Shown piece by piece: positions 42,422 to 51,281 of a DNA stretch of 64,000 bases. The notes under the pieces were generated by a model. The model did not search any database. It was not told where the DNA came from and saw nothing but the letters and a program-made list of their open reading frames with translations. The translations under genes and the position numbers were made by a program. Positions within the stretch are counted from its first letter, which is position 1, and every line of letters begins with the position of its first letter. Source of the DNA: Lachnospiraceae bacterium (GTDB lineage Bacteria > Bacillota_A > Clostridia > Lachnospirales > Lachnospiraceae); contig JAFQCI010000076.1 in the NCBI GenBank assembly GCA_017416505.1, positions 62,001-126,000 on the forward strand, in the 5' to 3' direction.

Positions 42422-42459
42422 AAAGCAAGCAAATTTTAAATTTAATTTACACTTGCTTT
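42422..42459. terminator. AT-rich hairpin between tRNA-Glu and nadA
   Basis: AAAAGCAAG and CTTGCTTTT pair over a 20-base loop. It lies upstream of the tRNA and downstream of nadA on the minus strand and ends in a T-rich stretch in that direction, so it may terminate nadA transcription. Confidence 0.45.
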
Positions 42460-42460
42460 T

Positions 42461-42543
42461 ATAAGCCAAGTAAATTCGATGAAACTATGCTATAAGCTTT
42501 CACTATTTTGAAGCATATTTTTTATCAAATTTATTTGGCTTAT
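42461..42543. repeat. long inverted repeat downstream of nadA
   Basis: ATAAGCCAAGTAAATTCGAT (42461-42480) and ATCAAATTTATTTGGCTTAT (42524-42543) are reverse complements at 18 of 20 positions. A smaller TATGCT/AGCATA hairpin is nested in the loop. The whole 83-base unit fits a folded RNA or a small palindromic element. Confidence 0.6.
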
Positions 42544-42551
42544 ACAACTTT

Positions 42552-43457
42552 TTATGACTGAGCAAGTTCCAGCATACGGTTCAAAGGCTTAAACGCTGCC
42601 TCTTTGGTTTCCTCTTCTAACTTCACATTCTCCTCTAAATGAAGAAGTGCATCTTTTACTTTTTCTAACGTAATTTTCTTCATATCCGGACAAATTTGCT
42701 GTGAAATCACAGGATAGAATTTCTTATCTGGATTTTTCATTTCTAATTCGTAAAAAACACCTGTTTCAGTGGCAATGATAAATTCCTTATCATCACACTC
42801 GGTTGCAAAATCAATAATTTCAGAAGTACTTCCAATAAAATCAGATAATGCCAAAACGTCTTCCGTGCATTCCGGATGTGTTAAAACCTTCACGTCAGGA
42901 TACTGTTGTTTTGCTTTTTTAATATCTTCTGCATGAATTTCTGTATGTACATGACAAAAACCGTCATTAAAAATAAATTCCTTTTCTGGTAATTGTTTTG
43001 CAATATACCGACCTAAATTATTATCTGGAACAAAAAAGATTTTCTTATTTGGCAATGCACTTACTACTTTTAAAGCATTGGATGAAGTAACACAAACATC
43101 AGAATGTGCCTTAATTTTAGCCGAAGAATTAATATAACATACTACTGCAATATCATCAAACTGCTTTCTCATTTCTTCTATTTTCTCTATTGTAACCATA
43201 TGTGCCATTGGACAATCTGCTGTAACATCCGGCATAATTACTGTTTTATCAGGATTCAAAATTTTTGCGCTTTCTCCCATAAAAGAAACTCCACAAAACA
43301 GAATATTCTTATTCGTTACCTTAGTAGCAACTTTACTAAGATAATAAGAATCACCAACATAATCCGCAACTTCCTGTACGTCCCCATCTACATAATAATG
43401 TGCTAAAATAACAACATCCTTTTCTTGTTGTAATTTCTTAATTTCTTCCTTTAACAT
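42552..43457 (-). CDS. nadA: quinolinate synthase
   Basis: 4Fe-4S enzyme condensing iminoaspartate with DHAP to quinolinate for NAD synthesis. 301 residues with VILAHYYVDGDVQEVADYVGDSYYLS (about 16-41), FCGVSFMGESAKILNPDKTVIMPD (about 54-77; first cluster Cys), DVCVTSSNA (second) and EICP-type Cys in ISQQICPDMKK (third, about 257), plus HPECTEDVLAL. nadB and nadC are not next to it, an uncommon isolation since the three often form an operon. A minus-strand TTGAGG-17-TATGAT promoter and an 18-bp palindrome lie upstream. nadD is elsewhere in the window (59368). Confidence 0.95.
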   Translation of the reverse strand: MLKEEIKKLQQEKDVVILAHYYVDGDVQEVADYVGDSYYLSKVATKVTNKNILFCGVSFMGESAKILNPDKTVIMPDVTADCPMAHMVTIEKIEEMRKQFDDIAVVCYINSSAKIKAHSDVCVTSSNALKVVSALPNKKIFFVPDNNLGRYIAKQLPEKEFIFNDGFCHVHTEIHAEDIKKAKQQYPDVKVLTHPECTEDVLALSDFIGSTSEIIDFATECDDKEFIIATETGVFYELEMKNPDKKFYPVISQQICPDMKKITLEKVKDALLHLEENVKLEEETKEAAFKPLNRMLELAQS

Positions 43458-43521
43458 AAGTCGTAAACTCCTTTTTGTTCATTTTCTCTGAATTTTATCC
43501 CCCAAAATCTGCATTTCCACT

Positions 43522-43611
43522 ATCATATCACATTTTTCCCTAAGCCTCAAGAGAAAATACCTGTATTTTCATTGCAGAAACAAAGAGGCAATTATGGTTC
43601 AAATATGAACC
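43522..43611 (-). promoter_or_regulatory. nadA promoter region with palindromes
   Basis: Minus-strand -35 TTGAGG (43550-43545) and -10 TATGAT (43527-43522) with a 17-base spacer. GAAAATACCTGTATTTTC (43553-43570), a perfect palindrome, touches the upstream side of -35. A second palindrome, GGTTCA-N4-TGAACC, is at 43596-43611. Either could be an operator; the binding protein is unknown. Confidence 0.55.
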
Positions 43612-43658
43612 GTACCCTGAAGATTTACCTATATAAATTTATATGAATCTCCATGAAA

Positions 43659-44495
43659 TCACACATCATTCTCATAGTAGGTGTCCAAAAAATGATGCTG
43701 CATGGATTTCGTTTTATAAGAAATCAATGTATCTAGATTGACATTCTCCACGCTACGAAAAATATGTTCTTCCACATCCGGATTGGTTTCCTTTAACTTT
43801 TGTATTAATCTCTTTACTTCCAGTCTGGCGGAAGGATTCTCTTCCTCTTCACATTGGTCACAGGTTTCCGTAAACCTACAGGCACATTGAATAAATTCTA
43901 ATTCATTGTATTCCTTCCATTTTAAAATTGCCTCTTCCCGTATCAAATACATGGGACGTATTAATTCTATCCCTTCAAAATTCGTACTGTGAAGTTTTGG
44001 CATCATGGTTTGAAACTGTGAACCATAAAGAATCCCCATCAATATAGTTTCAATGACATCATTATAATGATGTCCTAAGGCAATTTTATTGCATCCTAAT
44101 TCCTTTGCTTTACCATACAAACATCCCCGACGCATTCTGGCACAAAGATAGCAAGGGGACTTCTCAATTTCAAATACTGATTCAAAAATATCAGACTCAA
44201 AAATTTGAATCGGAATATTTAGTAATTTCGCATTTTCTTCAATCTTTTCCCTGTTCTTTTGATTATATCCTGGGTCCATCACTAGAAAAACTGCTTCAAA
44301 ATCAATTTTTCGATGTCGTTTTAATTCCTGAAATAACTTCGCCATTAACATGGAATCTTTCCCACCAGAAATACATACTGCGATTTTATCCCCATCCTGA
44401 ATCAAATCATAAGTATTAATGGCTTGTGTAAATTTCCTCCAGATTTCTTTCCGATATCGCTTTTGTATACTCTTTTCTATCTCCAGATAACTCAT
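43659..44495 (-). CDS. TtcA-like PP-loop protein (paralogue 2)
   Basis: About 278 residues. PP-loop CISGGKDSMLMAK (about 38-50), CYLC in SPCYLCARMRRGC (about 117-129), HHYNDVIETILMGILYG, and a Cys-rich segment CACRFTETCDQCEEEE (about 205-220) with four cysteines, more than paralogue 1. It belongs to the TtcA/TtuA-type tRNA thiolase group, but the extra cysteines hint at a different cluster or substrate. The frame is open from 44555; ATG 44495 overlaps the upstream permease stop (ATGA) and fits the usual N-terminus. It is cotranscribed with the permease. Confidence 0.75.
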   Translation of the reverse strand: MSYLEIEKSIQKRYRKEIWRKFTQAINTYDLIQDGDKIAVCISGGKDSMLMAKLFQELKRHRKIDFEAVFLVMDPGYNQKNREKIEENAKLLNIPIQIFESDIFESVFEIEKSPCYLCARMRRGCLYGKAKELGCNKIALGHHYNDVIETILMGILYGSQFQTMMPKLHSTNFEGIELIRPMYLIREEAILKWKEYNELEFIQCACRFTETCDQCEEEENPSARLEVKRLIQKLKETNPDVEEHIFRSVENVNLDTLISYKTKSMQHHFLDTYYENDV

Positions 44496-45613
44496 AATAA
44501 AATGGCAGCAATCAAAAGAATCATGGCAAATACTATGTTCATAATGGTAAAACACATGATATACTTTCCTTTTTTGCTGTGTTCCTCCTGTGCATAAAAT
44601 TTATAGGAAATCAGACTTGCCAGAGAAGCAATTAAAGTTCCTAAACCACCGATGTTCACTCCCATTAAAAGAAGCTCCCATTCTGATGTAAAACCGGAAA
44701 GCAAAATAGCTGTTGGTACATTGCTAAGAATCTGACTTAATAAAAATGCAAGAATTACTTCTCTTCCTTCCAAAAGGCTTTCCATAGCATTACTTACTGC
44801 CTCCACTCTTCCCATATTTCCAATAAAAATAAAGAAACTAAGGAAAGTCAAAAGCAAATTATAATCCACCTTCTTTAATATCTCTTTTTTCAATAATAAA
44901 GTACCGAAAAATGCGATTCCAAGTGGTATCAAATAAGAAATAAACCGTAATACACTAAGCAAAGAAATCAAAAAAACAAGAACAAAATATACAAACTGTA
45001 TTTTTTCTGTCTTTTCCAGCTTCCTCTTCTCCAGCTTTATGTCCGAAATCTCCTGTTTCTTTTGCATCATACAGCAAACTACTAATAATATAGCAGATAA
45101 AACAGTCAGGGGCCCCATGACACTTAAGAAACTTCCTATGTCCATACCCGACAATCCATAAATATATAAATTTTGTGGATTGCCTATGGGTGTCAGCATA
45201 CTCCCTAGATTCGCCGCAATGGTTTGCAATACAATTACAGGAATCATTTTTTCTTCCAGTCCTGTCATATGCAGCAATAAAATTGTAAAGGGAACAAAGG
45301 TAATCAAAGCTACATCATTGGTAATCAGCATAGAAGTAAAGAAACACAAAAAAACCAAAACAAAGGTTAACTGTCTAAAATGCTTTACTCGCTTAGTCAA
45401 AACTCCAGCCAGTTCATAAAAGACTCCAAGTTCTTTTAATCCCTCCATTACAACCATAAAGGCAAAAAGTAATGATAAAACCCTGGTATCAATATAATCT
45501 AAATATTCCTTATCCAAAGGAATAATAAACATAGAAACAAAAGCTAAAAAAGTAGCGATTACCAAAATTGGTTCCTTTTTCACAAATTGAATGATTTTAT
45601 CTGTTGTTTTCAC
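44492..45613 (-). CDS. SLC13/ArsB-type anion permease
   Basis: About 374 residues and roughly ten TM segments of the ion-transporter superfamily. Typical marks are the two re-entrant regions: SMLITNDVALITFVPFTILLL (about 95-115) and ANLGSMLTPIGNPQNLYIYGLSG (about 134-156) in the first half, and SNVPTAILLSGF (about 300) with NIGGLGTLIASLASLISYK in the second. Substrates of such proteins include dicarboxylates, sulfate, arsenite and Na+/H+; none can be chosen here. The open frame starts with TTG 45652, but TTGGAGGAAAC just before GTG 45613 indicates that start. It overlaps the TtcA-like gene by four bases. Confidence 0.75.
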   Translation of the reverse strand: MKTTDKIIQFVKKEPILVIATFLAFVSMFIIPLDKEYLDYIDTRVLSLLFAFMVVMEGLKELGVFYELAGVLTKRVKHFRQLTFVLVFLCFFTSMLITNDVALITFVPFTILLLHMTGLEEKMIPVIVLQTIAANLGSMLTPIGNPQNLYIYGLSGMDIGSFLSVMGPLTVLSAILLVVCCMMQKKQEISDIKLEKRKLEKTEKIQFVYFVLVFLISLLSVLRFISYLIPLGIAFFGTLLLKKEILKKVDYNLLLTFLSFFIFIGNMGRVEAVSNAMESLLEGREVILAFLLSQILSNVPTAILLSGFTSEWELLLMGVNIGGLGTLIASLASLISYKFYAQEEHSKKGKYIMCFTIMNIVFAMILLIAAILL

Positions 45614-45672
45614 TGTTTCCTCCAATTCTCTCCCCAACTTATCCTCCCTCAAATGCCATGAATCATTATGGC

Positions 45673-48600
45673 TTAAAAATCAAAAACAAAACTTAACTGG
45701 TTACTCTCTGGTATATCCCCTAAAAGGCCCAATTCCTGCATTTTATCTGTCACTGTAGCAGAAATCTTTGCTCTTTCTTTTAAGTCATCCTTTGAAAGGA
45801 ACGGTCCATTCTTTGCTGCCTCTTTCAATGCAGTTGCCGCCTTATCCCCCAGTCCGTCAATCGTAACCAAAGATGGCATAATTTTCCCATCCATAATCTG
45901 AAACTTCACATCATCTGCTACGAAAATATCCAACGGCAAAAATTCAAACCCTCTGGCATACATTTCCTGAACCAGTTTCATATCCCTTAAGGAATCCTGT
46001 TCTACTGCAGTCTGCTCTTCTTTTGGCTTTGAAGTAATTTCTTTGATGCTCATTTCCAGTCGTTCTCTTCCTTGGCACATCTTTTCATAAGAAAATGCCT
46101 TGGCACGAATACTAAAAAAGGTAGCATAATATGCCAATGGATAATACACCTTAAAATATGCGATACGCCATGCCATCATAACATAGGCCGCAGCGTGTGC
46201 CTTCGGGAACATATACTTGATTTTTTTACAAGACCAAATATACCAGTCTGGTACATTATGGGCTAACATCTCCTCTTCCCACTCCGGTTTTAAACCTTTT
46301 CCCTTTCTTACACTTTCCATAATGGTAAAAGAAAGACCTTTATCCATCCCCATATTAATCAAATATATCATAATATCATCACGGGTACAAATCGCAGTAG
46401 AAATCAATGCCTTTCCTTCCTGAATCAAAGTCTGGGCATTTCCAAGCCACACATCCGTTCCATGGGACAATCCGGAAATTCGTACCAAATCCGAGAAAGA
46501 CTGTGGATTCGTATCAATCAACATCTGTATAACGAAATCTGTACCAAATTCAGGGATTCCCAAAGAGCCAAGTTTCGTTCCACCAATATCTTCCGGTGTA
46601 ATCCCCAATGCCTCCGTATTATGAAACAAAGACATTACCTTTTTATCATCCAGTTTAATGGTTTTAGCATCAATTCCCGTAAGGTCCTCCATCATACGAA
46701 TCATGGAAGGATCATCATGACCGAGAATATCAAGCTTTAATAAATTATGGTCAATGGAATGGTATTCAAAATGGGTAGTAATAATAGGAGAATTAACATC
46801 ATTGGCAGGATGTTGTATCGGCGTAAAAGAATAAATCTCTTCATTCCTTGGCAATACAATCATTCCTCCAGGATGCTGACCAGTGGTTCTTTTTACCCCA
46901 GTACATCCAAGACTTAATCGCTCCATTTCTGCACGACGTTTATTTTGCTGACGTTCTTCAAAATATTTATATACATAAGAATAAGCCGTTTTATCGGCAA
47001 CCGAACCAATGGTACCGGCACGAAATGCCTTACCCTTTCCAAAAAGTTCTTCTGTATAAGCATGAGCACAAGCCTGATACTCACCAGAGAAATTTAAGTC
47101 AATATCCGGCTCTTTATCTCCTTTAAAGCCTAAGAAAGTTTCAAATGGGATATCATGTCCCTCTTTCATTAAAGGTTCCCCACAATTCGGACAATTCTTA
47201 TCCGGCATATCACAGCCGGAACGACCTGCGAAAGCCTTTACTTCATCCGAATCAAAGTCTACATAATGGCAATTTTTACAAATATAATGGGCAGACAATG
47301 GATTTACCTCTGTAATACCTGCCATGGTAGCAACAAAAGAGGAACCAACAGAACCTCTGGAGCCTACCAGATATCCATGGTCATTGGAATCCCACACCAG
47401 TTTTTGTGCGATAATATACATAACTGCAAAACCATTGCTGATAATGGAATTTAATTCTCTTTCCAACCGTTCTAAAACCTGTGGAGGCAGTTCCGGCCCA
47501 TATATCTCATGGGCTTTGTCATAACAAATCTTAGTCAAGGTAGCATCGGACTGGTCAATCACCGGAGGACATTTATCCGGTCTTACTGGAGAAATCCGCT
47601 CCACCATATCCGATATCTTATTAGTATTTTCAATTACTACTTCATAAGCCTTTTCGCTACCCAGATACTCAAATTCCTCAAGCATTTCCTCTGTGGTTCT
47701 AAAATATAACGGTGGCTGATTATCCGCATCTTTATATTTCTTACTTGCCTGTATGATTGCACGGTAAATACTGTCTTCCGGCTCAATAAAATGAACGTCA
47801 CAGGTTGCCACTACAGGTTTCTTAAATTCCTCCCCTAAGGCAACTATTTTACGGTTTATCTCCTTTAAATCCTCAACAGAGCTTACCGGATATTTATCAC
47901 TTTCTAACATAAAAAAGTTATTTCCAAGAGGCTGTATTTCAAAATAATCATAAAATTGAGCCAGTCTGGAAATTTCCGCCGCACCCTTGTCCATTAAAAT
48001 CGCCTTATATAACTCTCCAGCTTCACAGGCAGAACCAACAATCAATCCTTCCCGATATTGTTCAATCAGACTCTTTGGCATTCTTGGTCTTTTCGAAAAA
48101 TAGGTTAGATGGGATTCAGAAATCAGACGATAAAGATTCACCCTTCCTAACTCATTTTTAGCAATTAAAATTCCATGATAAGAAGGAGCCGCCTTAATTG
48201 CCTCCGGACTCATTTGGCTCATGGCATTTAAAGAATCTAAAGTTTCAATTCCTTTGGAGTTAAGCATTGGAATAAACTTTACAAAGATTTCCGCCGTTGC
48301 CTGAGCATCGTTTACTGCCCTATGATGGTCGGTAAGTTTTACCCCCATATACTTTGCCACACTATCTAAAGTATATTTTGAAATTCCTGTAATTAAAAAT
48401 CTGGAAAGCAATACCGTATCCAGATAAGTAGGAGCAAATGCCAAATTCAACTCTCTGGATTTTTCACGAATAAAACTTACATCAAAATCCGCATTATGTG
48501 CTACCAAAACACTTCCTTCACAGAATTTTAAAAACTCAGGTAAAATAACCTCTATGGTGGGTTCTTCTATCACCATTCGGTCAGAAATTCCTGTTAAAGA

Positions 48601-50151
48601 CTCGATATTTGGAGGAATCGGTTCTTTCGGATTTACAAAATGGCTGAATTTATCTACAATGACTCCGTTTCTTACCTTAACTGCTCCAATTTCAATAATT
48701 TTATTTTTCACAGGACTAAATCCGGTAGTTTCGATATCAAATACTACATAATCATCTTGTAACGATTGATTTTTAGAATTTACCACCACCGTTTTTAAAT
48801 CATCTACAAAATACCCTTCTACACCGTATAAGAGTTTAAAATCATCATCCTTATCTAGACAATGGGCAGCCACAGGGAAAGCCTGAACCACACCATGGTC
48901 TGTAATTGCCATGGCTTTATGCCCCCAGCTTTTTGCAAGTTTAATTACATCTTTAATTCCAACTACACTATCACTTTCACTCATAACCGTATGTAAGTGT
49001 AGTTCTACCCGCTTTTCTAGGCTTAAATCCTTTCTCTTCACTCTGAAATCCGGAATTTCCTTCATTCCAACTACCGAACTGATGGAAACTTCGTGGTCAT
49101 ACTTATCAAGAATAGCATTTCCCTTGATTTTATAAAACTTACCACTTTTTAAATTTCCTAACAAATCCGGTAGAAGAACATTAGGAACAAATATCTTAAC
49201 TACAATGGTATCTGTATAATCTGTGATGGAAAAAATAAGTATGGTTTTTTCGGAACGGATTTCTCTGGTATCCAAATTTAATAATTCTCCATGTATCACT
49301 ACTTCTCCCATTTCCGTAATGATATCTTTTATTTCAATAATATCACCTTCACAGTTTTTCCCATAAAATACATCTGGGTCATCTGCCGGGCGTTGTTTTC
49401 GAAATCCATTTTCCTGATTAAAATAGCTTCTGTTTCCGCCATTTTGTTTTGAAGCATCTCCATTGGATTTTGCCGTTTCTGAACTTCTGACTGTTGCACT
49501 CTTCTTATTTCCGTCTGTTTCCTTCGCTTTGGAACTGGTAACAGAATCTGCTTTTGAACGAGAATCTACTTCCTCCAAAATAGAATTAACTTCTAACTCT
49601 AACTTGTGCATTTTGTGAGCCTGTCTTAACTGTTCTTTTTGTGCTAAAGTATAGTCGAAACCGACCTGCACCGCCATCCCAAATTTTGATTGATAGACTT
49701 CCTCGATATATTTTTTAATAGATACGGATTTATTTTTTGCAAGAAACGTATCTTCCAAGGTTAACGTAATAATATTATTGTCAAAGAACCATTCACTGGC
49801 CTGCACCAGACGATATTCCACATTACTTCTTTCTTTAAAATCTAATAAGAAACTGTCTTTGTATAACAAAAACAGTTTCTCAGGATTGTATAATTCCGAT
49901 AATTCATATCGCTCCACAATTTTAATCTTCGTCTGAGCTCTCTCAAACATATAATTTTTAATTGCTTTTTCCATTAGCATGATACTTTTTTTATGAATCA
50001 ATTTGGTACTAAGGATATGAACTTCCAAAAGGTTTATGGCTTTTTTCATCAAAAGACGCTCCACTAAAACCTCAGAAAATTCTCCTGTCAGTTCCTCTGG
50101 AGTTTTTAATTCACAAAAAACTTCATAAAATGAATGCAATGTTGTTTCCAT
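45673..50151 (-). CDS. polC: DNA polymerase III alpha subunit, PolC type
   Basis: Main replicative polymerase of low-GC Gram-positives, 1492 residues. Order: N-terminal domains (about 1-290), OB fold (GEVVIHGELLNLDTREI), PHP domain split by the exonuclease (LHLHTVMSESDS at about 384; AITDHG), DEDD proofreading exonuclease (FDIETTGFSPVKNKIIEIGAVKV at about 470; AHNADFDVSFI; HRAVNDAQAT), then the palm with the acidic pair in KEPDIDLNFSGEYQ (about 1015), a zinc-binding knuckle CKNC ... CPNCG just before it, and the fingers/C-terminal region with an HhH (LVTIDGLGDKAATAL). It ends the pyrH-ispG operon, as in most Firmicutes. Confidence 0.97.
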   Translation of the reverse strand: METTLHSFYEVFCELKTPEELTGEFSEVLVERLLMKKAINLLEVHILSTKLIHKKSIMLMEKAIKNYMFERAQTKIKIVERYELSELYNPEKLFLLYKDSFLLDFKERSNVEYRLVQASEWFFDNNIITLTLEDTFLAKNKSVSIKKYIEEVYQSKFGMAVQVGFDYTLAQKEQLRQAHKMHKLELEVNSILEEVDSRSKADSVTSSKAKETDGNKKSATVRSSETAKSNGDASKQNGGNRSYFNQENGFRKQRPADDPDVFYGKNCEGDIIEIKDIITEMGEVVIHGELLNLDTREIRSEKTILIFSITDYTDTIVVKIFVPNVLLPDLLGNLKSGKFYKIKGNAILDKYDHEVSISSVVGMKEIPDFRVKRKDLSLEKRVELHLHTVMSESDSVVGIKDVIKLAKSWGHKAMAITDHGVVQAFPVAAHCLDKDDDFKLLYGVEGYFVDDLKTVVVNSKNQSLQDDYVVFDIETTGFSPVKNKIIEIGAVKVRNGVIVDKFSHFVNPKEPIPPNIESLTGISDRMVIEEPTIEVILPEFLKFCEGSVLVAHNADFDVSFIREKSRELNLAFAPTYLDTVLLSRFLITGISKYTLDSVAKYMGVKLTDHHRAVNDAQATAEIFVKFIPMLNSKGIETLDSLNAMSQMSPEAIKAAPSYHGILIAKNELGRVNLYRLISESHLTYFSKRPRMPKSLIEQYREGLIVGSACEAGELYKAILMDKGAAEISRLAQFYDYFEIQPLGNNFFMLESDKYPVSSVEDLKEINRKIVALGEEFKKPVVATCDVHFIEPEDSIYRAIIQASKKYKDADNQPPLYFRTTEEMLEEFEYLGSEKAYEVVIENTNKISDMVERISPVRPDKCPPVIDQSDATLTKICYDKAHEIYGPELPPQVLERLERELNSIISNGFAVMYIIAQKLVWDSNDHGYLVGSRGSVGSSFVATMAGITEVNPLSAHYICKNCHYVDFDSDEVKAFAGRSGCDMPDKNCPNCGEPLMKEGHDIPFETFLGFKGDKEPDIDLNFSGEYQACAHAYTEELFGKGKAFRAGTIGSVADKTAYSYVYKYFEERQQNKRRAEMERLSLGCTGVKRTTGQHPGGMIVLPRNEEIYSFTPIQHPANDVNSPIITTHFEYHSIDHNLLKLDILGHDDPSMIRMMEDLTGIDAKTIKLDDKKVMSLFHNTEALGITPEDIGGTKLGSLGIPEFGTDFVIQMLIDTNPQSFSDLVRISGLSHGTDVWLGNAQTLIQEGKALISTAICTRDDIMIYLINMGMDKGLSFTIMESVRKGKGLKPEWEEEMLAHNVPDWYIWSCKKIKYMFPKAHAAAYVMMAWRIAYFKVYYPLAYYATFFSIRAKAFSYEKMCQGRERLEMSIKEITSKPKEEQTAVEQDSLRDMKLVQEMYARGFEFLPLDIFVADDVKFQIMDGKIMPSLVTIDGLGDKAATALKEAAKNGPFLSKDDLKERAKISATVTDKMQELGLLGDIPESNQLSFVFDF

Positions 50152-50212
50152 TATTTATCACACCTTATTTTCTTCTGCTATTTTCCTTATCGATTTTCGT
50201 ACTACCTAATCC

Positions 50213-51268
50213 TTATTGCCAATTCTTTAATTCTTCATATAAGGCATGTAATAATTCATCTTCCGGTACTTTTCGGATAATCTCGCCCTTTTTAAATAAA
50301 AGACCTTCTCCCTTACCTCCGGCAATTCCTAAATCCGCTTCCTTTGATTCTCCTGGCCCATTTACCACACAACCCATGACAGCCACCTTAAGATTCAGAT
50401 GTTCAAACTCTGTCACCATTTCCTCTACTTTGTTGGCTAAAGAAATCAAATCAATGGAAGTTCTTCCACAAGTAGGACAAGAAACCACTTCAATTCCACC
50501 TTCTCTTAATTTCAAAGTTCGAAGAATCAACTTCGCTGTAGCAATTTCTTTCACCGGGTCATCTGTCAACGAAACCCGGATAGTATTTCCGATTCCTTGA
50601 TTTAAGATAAGCCCTAAGCCTATGGAAGATTTAATATTGCCACCATAAGCAGTCCCGGATTCTGTAATTCCCACATGCAATGGATACTGACATTTCGGTG
50701 CCAAAAGTTCATGAGCCTTTACACACATTAACACATCCGAAGATTTAATACTAATCACCAGATTATCGTATCCCATATCTTCAATCAAAGCAATATTATG
50801 AAGTGCACTATCCACCAAACCTTCTGCAGTTACCTTACCATAGGATTCTAAAATATGCTTTTCCAAAGAACCACTGTTTACACCAATACGAATAGGAATA
50901 TTTTTCTCTTTTGCGGCTTCTACTACTTCCAATACTCTTTCCCTGCTTCCGATGTTTCCAGGATTGATTCTAATTTTATCTGCACCATTCTCTATTGCTT
51001 TTATGGCAAGTTTATAGTCAAAATGAATATCTGCAACCAATGGAATAGAAATGGCAGATTTTATTTCTTTAAAAGCATTGGCAGCATGAATATCATTGGC
51101 AGTAGAACGTACAATATCGCATCCTGCCTTTTCCAATCTTTTTATTTGGGCAATGGTAGCCTCCACATCCGCAGTCTTTGTGTTTGTCATAGACTGAATT
51201 AAAATAGGATTCTTACCACCAATTACCCGGTCTTTAATTTTTATTTCTTTGGTATTTTCTCGAAACAT
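50213..51268 (-). CDS. ispG: 4-hydroxy-3-methylbut-2-en-1-yl diphosphate synthase
   Basis: Flavodoxin/ferredoxin-dependent 4Fe-4S enzyme making HMBPP in the MEP isoprenoid pathway. About 351 residues: IQSMTNTKTADVEATIAQI (about 23-41), KIRINPGNIGS (about 91-101), IGVNSGSLEKHIL, and cluster ligands Cys in SCPTCGRTSIDL (about 264-275) and CVVNGPGESKEADLGIAGG (about 306-324). The frame is open from 51307, overlapping rseP; GGGAGGTATCAC indicates ATG 51268. It lies with dxr in the same operon, linking two MEP steps. Confidence 0.96.
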   Translation of the reverse strand: MFRENTKEIKIKDRVIGGKNPILIQSMTNTKTADVEATIAQIKRLEKAGCDIVRSTANDIHAANAFKEIKSAISIPLVADIHFDYKLAIKAIENGADKIRINPGNIGSRERVLEVVEAAKEKNIPIRIGVNSGSLEKHILESYGKVTAEGLVDSALHNIALIEDMGYDNLVISIKSSDVLMCVKAHELLAPKCQYPLHVGITESGTAYGGNIKSSIGLGLILNQGIGNTIRVSLTDDPVKEIATAKLILRTLKLREGGIEVVSCPTCGRTSIDLISLANKVEEMVTEFEHLNLKVAVMGCVVNGPGESKEADLGIAGGKGEGLLFKKGEIIRKVPEDELLHALYEELKNWQ

Positions 51269-51281
51269 GTGATACCTCCCT

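Noticed and set aside
46848..47709. Several + strand open frames opposite polC
   Set aside because: They lack ribosome sites and recognisable motifs, and they mirror the codons of a certain gene on the other strand.
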